Made by a program: the position numbers and the translations under genes | Origin: Rhodanobacter sp. | GTDB taxonomy: Bacteria; Pseudomonadota; Gammaproteobacteria; Xanthomonadales; Rhodanobacteraceae | Assembly: GCA_026193555.1 (NCBI GenBank) | Contig: JAPHUU010000463.1 | Span: forward strand, 1 to 14,776 | DNA: 14,776 nucleotides | Direction: 5' to 3' | Notes under the pieces: generated by a model | Seen by the model: the letters and a program-made list of their open reading frames with translations, nothing else | Told to the model about the DNA's origin: nothing | Database searches by the model: none | Shown here: positions 6,928 through 14,776 of the stretch, one piece after another | How the letters are laid out: the number at the start of each line of letters is the position of its first letter | Position numbering within the stretch: position 1 is the stretch's first letter

Positions 6928-9783
6928 ATGTTCGTACCTGGTCAACGCTGGATCTCCTCCGCCGAACCCGAACTCGGCCTCGGCACCGTCTTGCGCGTCG
7001 AAGGACGCGGGGTGCAGGTGCTGTTTGCCAAGGCCGGCGTGCTGCGACCCTACGCCATCGATTCCGCTCCGTTGCTACGCGCCGAATTCCGCGCCGGTCA
7101 GCGTGTCGCCGGCAAAGGCATCGCGTTCCTGGTCGAGCGGGTGGAGATCCGTGACGAACTGCTGATCTACCGCGGCGAAGGCCGCGAGCTGGAAGAAGGC
7201 CAGCTCGACGACGAGCAGAGCGTGAGTCAGGCCGATGATCGTCTGATCGGCGGGCGCACCGATCCGGTCGCGAACTTCGAACTGCGTCTGGAGGGCCTGC
7301 GACGCCGCGCCGAGGCGCGGCGTTCACCGGTATGGGGCCTGGGCGCCGCGCGGATCGGCCTGGTGCCGCACCAGCTGCGGGTTGCCGGCATCGCTGCCGC
7401 GCGCCGGCCGCCGCGGGTGCTGCTGGCCGACGAGGTCGGTCTGGGCAAGACCATCGAGGCGGGCATGATCATCGCCCGCCAGCTGGCCACCGGACGCGCC
7501 TCGCGAGTGCTGCTGCTGCTGCCCGATACGCTGGTCTACCAGTGGTTCGTCGAGCTGCTGCGCCGGTTCAACCTCAGCTTTGCGATCTACGACGAGGAAC
7601 GCTGCGAGGCACTGGCGCAATCGGAGGACGAGCAGGCCGTGGGTGCCCGCAATCCGTTCGAGGACGAGCAGTTGGTGATCGCCGACTTCAGTTTTCTGGA
7701 AAGCTCGCCCAAGCACGCCCGGCAGCTGCTCGATGCGCCGTGGGATCTGCTGGTGGTGGACGAGGCGCACCACCTCGCCTGGTCGCCAGAGGCGACCAGT
7801 CCACGCTATGCCATGGTGGAGCAACTGGCCGCAGCGACTCCCGGCGTGATCCTGCTCACCGCCACACCCGAACAGCTTGGCCGCAGTGGACACTTCGCCC
7901 GTCTGCGTCTGCTCGACCCACAGCGCTACCACGATCTGGACGGCTATCTGGCTGAGGCCGACACCTATCAGGCATTGTCGAAAGTCGCCGACAAACTGCT
8001 CGACAGCGAGGCACTCGACGATGCCGAACGCGAATCCCTGGCCGGGCAATTCCACGGTGACGACGTGCTGACCGCACAGTTGGCCGACTCGACCAGGCCG
8101 GCCAATGCACGCGAATTGCTGGCGGCGCTGATCGATCGCCACGGCACCGGTCGCGCGATGTTCCGCAATCGGCGCGCCGGGATCGGCGGTTTTCCCAACC
8201 GCCTGCCCGAGTGGCACCTGCTGGACGCCGACACGCTGGAGGAGAGCACGCGGCTGTCGCTGCTGGCCGAGTTCCACGCCGACATCCTGCAACCACCAGC
8301 CCTGATCGAGGTGGACTACTGCAACGATCCGCGCGTCGACGCCCTGGTTGCGCTGCTCGAACGGTACCCGCAGGACAAGTTCCTGCTGATCTGCCGCAGC
8401 CAGGCCAAGGTGCTGGCGCTGGAGGAGGTACTGCGCACGCGCAGCGGCGTCGGTGTGGCGCGCTTCCACGAAGGCCTTGGCATCATCCAGCGCGACCGCA
8501 ACGCGGCGTATTTTGCCCAGCCGGACGGCGCGCGCCTGCTGCTGTGTTCGGAGATCGGTTCGGAAGGCCGTAATTTCCAGTTCGCGCACCGACTGATCCT
8601 GTGGGACCTGCCGCTCGATCCGGACCTGCTCGAACAGCGCATCGGCCGCCTCGACCGGATCGGCCAGAAGCACGATATCAACATCCACATCCTGGCCGTC
8701 GTCGACAGCGCGCAGCACGTGCTGGCGCGCTGGTATGACGAGGGGGTCAACGCTTTCCGCTCCAGTCCCGCCGATGGCCGCGAGCTGCTGCGCCGCTACG
8801 GCGAGCCGCTGGCGCGCCTGGCCGACGAACACGCGCGGGGCGACGACAACCGCGACCAGGAGCTCGACGTGTTGCTGGCCGAGACGCGCTCCAGCCACGA
8901 GCAGATGGCCGAACTGATCCGCTCCGGTCGCGATCACCTGCTGGAACTGGCGGCCAGCCGCGACCTTCACGCCGACGAACTGCAGCAGGCGTTTGCCCGC
9001 GAGGATCAGGATCCCGGACGCGACGCGTTCGTGCAGCGGCTGCTGGAGGCGTTCGGCATCCATCCCGAGGAGCTCGGCGGCGAGGTGCTGCTGCTGGATC
9101 CGCAGTACCTCTCCACCGACGCCCTGCCCGGCTTTGCCGATGGTCCGCAGTCAGTCACCTTCTCGCGCGAGGTGGCGCTGGCCCGCGAGGAGTTGCCGCT
9201 GCTGCGACTCGATCACCCGCTGGTGGCCGGCGCGCTGGATCTCGCCCTGTCCGGTGAACAGGGCAACGCCGCCTTCCTGGTGGACGACGAACTGGCCCCG
9301 CGGACCGCACTGTTGCAGGCGGTCTACCTGATCGAGTGCGTGGCCGACCGCACGCTCGACGCCGAGCGCTTCCTGCCGCCGTTGCCGATCGTCGTCACGG
9401 TCGACACCAAACTGGCCGAACGCGCCGACTTCACGCCCAGCGAGATCGCCCTGCGCAAGGCACGCGACCGCAACATCGAGGTGGCCCGTTACCGCAAGTT
9501 CCTGGCCAAGCTGGTGCCGCCGATGCTGAAACGCGCCGAGACACTGGCCACCGGACACGGCCAGTCGCGTATCGACGAGGCACTGGCCTCGGCCACCACG
9601 GCGCTGGATGCCGAGCTGTCACGCCTGCTCGCTCTGCGGGCGGTGAATCCGTCTATCAGTGAAGCCGAAATTGCGGCCGCCACCGACGAACGATCGCAGC
9701 TGCTGGCCGCATTGCCCGCTTCCCGTCTGCGGCTGGACGCGGTGCGCTTCGTGGTCAGCGGGGACTTCCTGGCCCTGCGCTGA
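6928..9783 (+). CDS. rapA: RNA polymerase-associated ATPase RapA
   Basis: A 951-residue Swi2/Snf2-type ATPase, close to E. coli RapA in length (968 aa) and colinear with it. The N-terminus FVPGQRWISSAEPELGLGTV is the RapA start, which supports ATG 6928. Tudor-like N-terminal domains occupy about 1-110. Helicase lobe 1 has Walker A in DEVGLGKT (168-175), DEAHH (278-282) and TATPEQLG; lobe 2 has 'LLCSEIGSEGRNFQFAH' and the arginine-finger motif QRIGRLDRIGQ (570-580). The C-terminal part, about 650-951, contains the RapA-specific 'ITFDREVALARE'-like and 'RLxALRAVNP' regions. RapA binds RNA polymerase and promotes its recycling by remodelling stalled post-termination complexes. All catalytic motifs are intact. 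The gene converges on the rhomboid gene with only 6 bp between the stop codons. Confidence 0.97.
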   Translation: MFVPGQRWISSAEPELGLGTVLRVEGRGVQVLFAKAGVLRPYAIDSAPLLRAEFRAGQRVAGKGIAFLVERVEIRDELLIYRGEGRELEEGQLDDEQSVSQADDRLIGGRTDPVANFELRLEGLRRRAEARRSPVWGLGAARIGLVPHQLRVAGIAAARRPPRVLLADEVGLGKTIEAGMIIARQLATGRASRVLLLLPDTLVYQWFVELLRRFNLSFAIYDEERCEALAQSEDEQAVGARNPFEDEQLVIADFSFLESSPKHARQLLDAPWDLLVVDEAHHLAWSPEATSPRYAMVEQLAAATPGVILLTATPEQLGRSGHFARLRLLDPQRYHDLDGYLAEADTYQALSKVADKLLDSEALDDAERESLAGQFHGDDVLTAQLADSTRPANARELLAALIDRHGTGRAMFRNRRAGIGGFPNRLPEWHLLDADTLEESTRLSLLAEFHADILQPPALIEVDYCNDPRVDALVALLERYPQDKFLLICRSQAKVLALEEVLRTRSGVGVARFHEGLGIIQRDRNAAYFAQPDGARLLLCSEIGSEGRNFQFAHRLILWDLPLDPDLLEQRIGRLDRIGQKHDINIHILAVVDSAQHVLARWYDEGVNAFRSSPADGRELLRRYGEPLARLADEHARGDDNRDQELDVLLAETRSSHEQMAELIRSGRDHLLELAASRDLHADELQQAFAREDQDPGRDAFVQRLLEAFGIHPEELGGEVLLLDPQYLSTDALPGFADGPQSVTFSREVALAREELPLLRLDHPLVAGALDLALSGEQGNAAFLVDDELAPRTALLQAVYLIECVADRTLDAERFLPPLPIVVTVDTKLAERADFTPSEIALRKARDRNIEVARYRKFLAKLVPPMLKRAETLATGHGQSRIDEALASATTALDAELSRLLALRAVNPSISEAEIAAATDERSQLLAALPASRLRLDAVRFVVSGDFLALR

Positions 9784-9789
9784 GGCAAA

Positions 9790-10440
9790 TCAACGCATCA
9801 GGCGCCGCTTCGGCTTGAGCGGCAGCTTGCCGCGCCAGTACTCGATCATTACATAGCCGCCCAGCATGCCGCCGAGATGGGCGAAATGGGCTACGCCAGC
9901 CTGGGTGCCGGTGACGCCCATCACCAGTTCGACCACGGCGTAGCCGGTGACGAACAGCCAGGCCGGCATCGGGACCGGCAGCAGGATCAGCATGACCTTC
10001 TCGTGCGGATACATCATGCCGAACGCCAGCAGCAAGCCGAAGATCGCGCCCGAGGCACCTATCGTCGGATAGAAACCGTGCGTGAACCACTGCACCACGA
10101 TCAGCTGTGCCACCGCCGCGACGATCGCGCAGACGAAGTAATAGATGAAGAAATTGCGTGAGCCGAACGTGTGCTCGATGGCGCCACCGAACATGTACAA
10201 CCCGATCATGTTGAAAAGGATGTGCGTGACCCCGCCATGCATGAACGCATAGGTGACCACCTGCCACGGACGGAAGCCGATCGACACCAGCCCCTGACTG
10301 GCCTGGGCGATCTGATCGGGCCCCCATGGCCAGAGCGCGAAATACTGCAGCAGCGTGTCGCCGGCAACCTGTTGCAGCAGGAACACGACGACGTTTGCGA
10401 TCAGCAGGTTGCGTGTTACCGGAGGCAGATCAAGGGACAT
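9790..10440 (-). CDS. Rhomboid family intramembrane serine protease
   Basis: A 216-residue, six-helix rhomboid of the small bacterial type. The start is set at ATG 10440-10438, where the protein MSLDLPPVTRNLLIAN begins and GCGGAAA lies just upstream; longer in-frame versions add only low-quality sequence. Catalytic residues are visible: S130 in GASG (128-131) inside helix 4 and H188 in HFAHLGG inside helix 6. The oxyanion-side HxxxN motif is H73...N77 ('MHGGVTHILFNMIGLYMFG'). The predicted L1-loop tryptophan-arginine region is not clear. Rhomboids cleave transmembrane substrates within the inner membrane; the substrate here is unknown. Upstream is a long gene-free stretch that should hold its promoter. 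Confidence 0.93.
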   Translation of the reverse strand: MSLDLPPVTRNLLIANVVVFLLQQVAGDTLLQYFALWPWGPDQIAQASQGLVSIGFRPWQVVTYAFMHGGVTHILFNMIGLYMFGGAIEHTFGSRNFFIYYFVCAIVAAVAQLIVVQWFTHGFYPTIGASGAIFGLLLAFGMMYPHEKVMLILLPVPMPAWLFVTGYAVVELVMGVTGTQAGVAHFAHLGGMLGGYVMIEYWRGKLPLKPKRRLMR

Positions 10441-10833
10441 CAGGATTTTCCGCAGAGTGAGAGGGGTCAATGAAAGCCGTTGCCGCCGCCAGTCTGGCGC
10501 GATTCCGCGCCGACCGGATGCGCAAGGCGCAACCACCGGCTGACCGCCAGCGGGAGCTTTTGTTCACGCCAACGCAAGTTGGACCATCCATTGTGCCGAC
10601 ACCGACCCGACGGGTGGCAAGGTATTTCCTCGAACCGAAGCTCACAAGATGGGGCCACCCAGCCGGCCTGCAACCAGCACGGACAGCATGAAGCCGCCTT
10701 GCGGCGGCTTCATGGACTGGCACCGGCAGCAGACCCGATCAGCCATTGCGCCCGGCTATCGCCAGTGCGGCGGGACGCCGCGCGCCGACGAAGCGCCGTA
10801 TCGAGATGCCGCAAATCGTTGGAAGCCAAGCTG
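10441..10833. other. Gene-free stretch upstream of the rhomboid gene
   Basis: About 390 bp without a convincing gene. Short open frames on both strands (up to about 97 codons) have low-complexity Arg/Ala-rich translations and no Shine-Dalgarno. A weak minus-strand promoter-like pair, TTGCCA (10620-10615) and CACAAT (10595-10590), is separated by 19 nt. A small CCAAC-GCAA-GTTGG hairpin lies at 10569-10582 and a perfect longer hairpin at 10687-10714. The rest is ordinary GC-rich sequence. Confidence 0.5.
10687..10714 (-). terminator. Perfect 12-bp-stem hairpin, probable transcript end of the M20-yggS operon
   Basis: CATGAAGCCGCC (10687-10698) and GGCGGCTTCATG (10703-10714) are exact inverted repeats around a TTGC loop. 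The hairpin starts about 120 nt after the yggS stop codon on the minus strand. No T-run follows on either strand, so it is not a textbook intrinsic terminator; it could protect the 3' end of the transcript or be a repeat-type palindrome. Confidence 0.5.
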
Positions 10834-11571
10834 TCAGCCCAAGTGAGGCGGGTCGATGCCCGCATCCGGGGCGGGCGGGAGCCGGCCACCGAAAATGGCT
10901 GAACCGATCCGCAACTCGGTGGCTCCCTCGGCGATCGCGAGCGGGAAGTCGTCGCTCATGCCCATCGAAAGCGTGGGCAGATCGTGCCCCTGTGCCTGTG
11001 CGCTGTCGCGCAACTGACGCAGCTGGCGAAAACAGCCGCGCACTTCCTCGGCATCGCTGGAATGCACGGCCAGCGTCATCAATCCACGCACGCGCAGGCT
11101 GGGGTAATCGCGCAGGCGGTCGAGGAAGGCCGGCAGTTGCTCGGCGGCCAAGCCGAACTTGCCGGGTTCGTTCGAAGTCTTGACCTGCACCAGCACGTCG
11201 ATCTGGCGACCCAGCGACTGCAACCGGCGATCCAGGGCCTCGGCCAGTTCCAGCCGGTCCAGTGACTGCACCTCGCTGACCAGCCTTGCCACATCCTTCG
11301 CCTTGTTGGTCTGCAGATGGCCGATCAGCACCCAGTCGATACCGCAGTCGGCCAGCACCGCGGATTTCTCGCGCACTTCCTGCACCTTGTTCTCGCCGAA
11401 GCGGTGCAGCCCCAACGCGACCGCCGCCCGGATCACCGGCGCGCCGAACGTCTTGCTCACCGGCAGGATGCGCACCGAGGCGGGATCGCGCCCCGCCTGG
11501 CGGCAGGCATCATCGACCCGCTGCCGGACATTCGCCCAGTTCGCTGCCAGGCAAGCGGTTGGGTCGGTCAT
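10834..11571 (-). CDS. yggS: YggS/PLPBP family pyridoxal phosphate homeostasis protein
   Basis: A 245-residue single-domain protein with an alanine racemase-like TIM barrel. The PLP-binding lysine is K40 in LPVSKT; the conserved 'RFGENKVQE' (58-66) and 'IGHLQTNK' segments follow, and the phosphate-binding C-terminal signature 'LSMGMSDDFPLAIAEGAT' with 'RIGSAIFG' is intact. E. coli YggS is 234 aa. These cytoplasmic proteins bind PLP without known catalysis and keep vitamin B6 and amino-acid pools in balance. The ATG (11571-11569) lies 17 nt after the M20 peptidase stop codon, with no clear Shine-Dalgarno, so it is probably read as the second gene of that operon by re-initiation. In many gammaproteobacteria yggS sits beside proC, yggT or pilT; none of these is seen here on either side. 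Confidence 0.95.
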   Translation of the reverse strand: MTDPTACLAANWANVRQRVDDACRQAGRDPASVRILPVSKTFGAPVIRAAVALGLHRFGENKVQEVREKSAVLADCGIDWVLIGHLQTNKAKDVARLVSEVQSLDRLELAEALDRRLQSLGRQIDVLVQVKTSNEPGKFGLAAEQLPAFLDRLRDYPSLRVRGLMTLAVHSSDAEEVRGCFRQLRQLRDSAQAQGHDLPTLSMGMSDDFPLAIAEGATELRIGSAIFGGRLPPAPDAGIDPPHLG

Positions 11572-11588
11572 CGGGCCGGCCAGCGCAC

Positions 11589-13013
<1,425 letters not shown>

Positions 13014-13126
13014 GGGTTGAGCTCCAGCCTGCGATCAAACGCCGATTGTAGCAGCGCGGCGTGACGCGCCCGGCAGATCGCTCCGCTTGCGCTACACTCG
13101 CGCGCTCACCCGGCGACCCGACCCTC
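13014..13126. promoter_or_regulatory. Divergent promoter region between the M20 and SET genes
   Basis: Two -10-like boxes face away from each other: TACAAT on the minus strand (13050-13045), 31 nt before the M20 ATG, and TACACT on the plus strand (13093-13098), 28 nt before the SET gene ATG. Neither has a good -35 at 16-18 nt. The distances from start codons are as expected for real promoters. Confidence 0.38.
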
Positions 13127-13615
13127 ATGATCCTGCCCCGCTATCACATTGCCGCCTCATCCATCCGGGGTGCGGGCAAGGGCCTGTTCCTCGATGAGAC
13201 GGTGGCCGCGGGTCGTGTCATCACGGCGCCCGATCGCATCGATCAGACGTTCCGCCTCGCCGACATCGCCGCATCGCCGGAACTCGGCGCGCAACTCCAC
13301 GCCAGTGCCCGCTGGTTCGAGGATCGCTACACACTGTCCCCCGACTGGCCGGACGAGTGTTATCTCAACCACAGTTTCAGCCCCAACGGGCTATGGCATC
13401 TGGGCTTTGTATTCGCCCTGGCCGAGCTCCCGCCGGGTACCGAAGTCACCGTGGACTATCGCCATCTGCTGGCACCGGGCCAGGCCGAGGATTTTGTCGA
13501 TTCGGCAACCGGTGGGATAATCAGCGGATTGTCCTGGGCCGAAAGCCTTGCCAGCAGCACGCAGGCTCTGGCCAGGTTGCTCGACTCCACACCCACCGCT
13601 GATCGTGATGTTTGA
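13127..13615 (+). CDS. SET domain protein (putative protein-lysine methyltransferase)
   Basis: A 162-residue protein. ATG 13127 is preferred because the family N-terminus (ILPRYHIAASSIRGAGKGLF) begins there; an upstream GTG at 13061 would add 22 low-quality residues and overlap the -10-like TACACT. SET motifs are in order: SIRGAGKGLF (12-21), the catalytic-core 'CYLNHSFSPN' (78-87, N81-H82), and 'LPPGTEVTVDY' (101-111) ending in the catalytic-type Y111. The usual NHSC cysteine is replaced by phenylalanine, and there is no post-SET cysteine cluster, as in many short bacterial SET proteins. SET enzymes transfer methyl from S-adenosylmethionine to lysine; the substrate here is unknown. Its stop overlaps the GNAT start by 8 nt. 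Confidence 0.87.
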   Translation: MILPRYHIAASSIRGAGKGLFLDETVAAGRVITAPDRIDQTFRLADIAASPELGAQLHASARWFEDRYTLSPDWPDECYLNHSFSPNGLWHLGFVFALAELPPGTEVTVDYRHLLAPGQAEDFVDSATGGIISGLSWAESLASSTQALARLLDSTPTADRDV

Positions 13616-14147
13616 TATCCCTACCCTCGAAACCGCACGCCTGCGCCTGACCGCGCTGACCGAACAGCATTTCGACGACTACGCCGCGATGCTGGCCGAC
13701 CCCCTCAGCACCCGCTGGATCGGAGACGGTCAGCCGCTGGACCGTACCAATGCCTGGCGTTCGCTGGCCATGCTGCTCGGTCACTGGCAACTGCGCGGCT
13801 ACGGCATGTGGGCATTGGAGCTCAAGGACAGCGGTGAGTTCATTGGCCGCGCCGGCCTGATGTATCCCGACGGCTGGCCGGACCTTGAGCTTGGCTGGAT
13901 GCTCAAGCCGGAACATCGCCACCACGGCTACGCCACTGAAGCGGGCGATGCGGTGCTCGATTTTGCCTGGAACCGGCTGCACGTGCAGCGGGTGATCAGC
14001 CTGGTACGGATCGGCAACGAGGCCTCTGACCGGGTCGCCGAGCGCCTCGGCGGCGAGCACGTCGAGGATATCAACTTCTTCGGCAGCCACAGTCACGTGT
14101 TCGCCTATTACCCGCCACAGCGCGAGGCCCGCCGCGCCTACGCGTGA
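13608..14147 (+). CDS. GNAT family N-acetyltransferase (RimJ/RimL type)
   Basis: A 179-residue acetyltransferase. ATG 13608 is chosen because MFDIPTLETARLRLTALTEQ is the typical RimJ/RimL start ('ETERLxLR'); the longer open frame upstream lies wholly inside the SET gene. The fold is complete: motif A with the acetyl-CoA pyrophosphate loop 'RHHGYATEA' (104-112, preceded by strand 'LELGWMLKPE'), and motif B with 'RIGNEASDRVAERLG' (134-148). No membrane segment is seen. RimJ/RimL enzymes acetylate protein N-termini, but many relatives act on amino acids or small amines, so the substrate stays open. The ATG lies inside the end of the SET gene (ATGTTTGA), indicating translational coupling. Confidence 0.93.
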   Translation: MFDIPTLETARLRLTALTEQHFDDYAAMLADPLSTRWIGDGQPLDRTNAWRSLAMLLGHWQLRGYGMWALELKDSGEFIGRAGLMYPDGWPDLELGWMLKPEHRHHGYATEAGDAVLDFAWNRLHVQRVISLVRIGNEASDRVAERLGGEHVEDINFFGSHSHVFAYYPPQREARRAYA

Positions 14148-14170
14148 CCGACGTTGCGCCTCCAAGCGAC

Positions 14171-14211
14171 GCACCGCCAGCTCCGTACACTTGCGCCATC
14201 CCTGGCGGTGC
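14171..14211. terminator. 10-bp inverted repeat between convergent genes, possible bidirectional terminator
   Basis: GCACCGCCAG (14171-14180) and CTGGCGGTGC (14202-14211) are exact inverted repeats with a 21-nt loop. They fill the gap between the GNAT stop (14147) and the stop codon of the right-edge gene (14220-14218). There is no T-run and the loop is long, so its efficiency as an intrinsic terminator is doubtful. Confidence 0.45.
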
Positions 14212-14217
14212 CGCCAC

Positions 14218-14776
14218 TCATGGCCTGTTCTGCGACTCCGTCGATTCGTCAGCGTGAATCTGTCCCGGTGCCGGCATGCGGACTTCCTGCATTCCCGCTG
14301 CGTGCAACTGCCGATTCAGCTGTGCCAGATCATTGCCACGGATCGCCTGCCATAGCTGCAGCGACTTGCCGACGTTCGCCTTGAACTCGGCATAGGCCTG
14401 GCGCTGACCGTCGGTCGGTGCGCGATCGGCACCTTCGACATCGGTGGCAATGCCGGTCAATACGTCGCTCATCGCACCGAGGTTGGTCGTGGTCTCGCCG
14501 CTACCGCTGACCAGCGGATCGGTCCTGGCGCGCAGGGCACCGATGGCGTCGCGCAACGCCTTGTGCGCCGTGTCGTTGCCGATCGTCTTTTCCCGCGCAT
14601 CCAGCTGCTCGCGCACGGACTGCACCTCGCCGTCGCCCTGCCAGACCCGCTGCAAGGTGGCACCGATCTCGCGCGCGAACACCAGCCCGGCCATCAGGTC
14701 AGCCCGATCCACCTGCACCCGCGGATCCATCGTGACCACCAGCGGTGCGCGGTATGCCTTGCCGTCGACCTTCAGC
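14218..14776 (-). CDS. C-terminal part of a probable VPS10/BNR-repeat (sortilin-like, glycosyl hydrolase-type) protein
   Basis: The minus-strand frame is open from the right edge to the TGA at 14220-14218, giving about 185 residues with no N-terminus. It begins with 'LKVDGKAYRAPLVVTMDPRV', a beta-strand pattern that closes an immunoglobulin-like domain and is typical of the C-terminus of large bacterial exported BNR/VPS10 proteins ('VDGK...PL.V.MDPRV'). The rest is helical with a possible coiled coil at 'VREQLDAREKTIGNDTAHKA'. An internal GTG (14739) is not the real start, because coding similarity continues upstream to the edge. These proteins are often called glycosyl hydrolases, but their activity is rarely shown. 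The family call rests on one motif and general resemblance, so it is moderate. Confidence 0.6.
   Translation of the reverse strand, partial: LKVDGKAYRAPLVVTMDPRVQVDRADLMAGLVFAREIGATLQRVWQGDGEVQSVREQLDAREKTIGNDTAHKALRDAIGALRARTDPLVSGSGETTTNLGAMSDVLTGIATDVEGADRAPTDGQRQAYAEFKANVGKSLQLWQAIRGNDLAQLNRQLHAAGMQEVRMPAPGQIHADESTESQNRP

Noticed and set aside
7324..9063. A 579-codon open frame antisense to rapA
   Set aside because: Same codon-bias artefact; the plus-strand frame is unmistakably RapA along its full length.
10610..10660. GGTTCGAG on the minus strand, resembling a tRNA T-loop
   Set aside because: No matching acceptor, anticodon or D-arm could be drawn around it.
10470..10691. A 73-codon plus-strand open frame in the gene-free stretch
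   Set aside because: Its composition is Arg/Pro/Ala-rich, it has no ribosome site or family resemblance, and it ends at the start of the hairpin.
13061..13126. Upstream GTG start for the SET protein
   Set aside because: The extra 22 residues do not resemble the family and the segment carries the -10-like TACACT, so ATG 13127 is better.

Overview
The window is high-GC, densely coded bacterial chromosome. Gene content (RapA, CnoX-like thioredoxin, PLP homeostasis protein YggS, an M13 lipoprotein peptidase, an ECF sigma factor beside a four-helix membrane protein) and the repeat type GGAGCGGCT-A/T-CAGCCGCGATG fit a gammaproteobacterium of the Xanthomonadales, most likely Rhodanobacteraceae (Rhodanobacter/Dyella-like). 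That placement is inferred from protein resemblance, not from a search. I see no rRNA, tRNA, CRISPR array, insertion sequence, phage gene, integrase or attachment site.

Layout. 1-564 (-): N-terminal part of a PqiA-family membrane protein that runs off the left edge. 664-1542 (+): thioredoxin-TPR co-chaperone CnoX. 1550-1608: a cluster of GGGAnTCCC palindromes. 1707-2159 (+): DUF4442 hotdog-fold protein. 2178-2250: a REP doublet (REPIN) between convergent gene ends. 2268-3442 (-): ECF sigma factor and a membrane protein with an ATGA overlap, transcribed away from the DUF502 membrane protein at 3583-4260 (+). 4530-6644 (+): M13 metallopeptidase lipoprotein, followed by a strong intrinsic terminator. 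6928-9783 (+): RapA. 9790-10440 (-): rhomboid protease, tail to tail with rapA with a 6-bp gap. 10441-10833: no convincing gene, but a perfect 12-bp-stem hairpin. 10834-13013 (-): M20 peptidase followed by yggS, a probable two-gene operon. 13127-14147 (+): SET-domain protein and GNAT acetyltransferase overlapping by 8 nt. 14171-14211: inverted repeat between convergent genes. 14218-14776 (-): C-terminal part of a probable VPS10/BNR-type protein that runs off the right edge.

How the genes relate. Most are housekeeping or stress-related: protein quality control (CnoX, M13 peptidase, rhomboid, M20 peptidase), transcription (RapA, ECF sigma) and envelope (PqiA-like, DUF502). Three pairs are probably co-expressed: sigma with the membrane protein, M20 with yggS, and SET with GNAT. 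I found no defence system, biosynthetic cluster or mobile island. The least explained parts are the SET-GNAT pair, the ECF sigma/membrane pair and the intergenic repeats.
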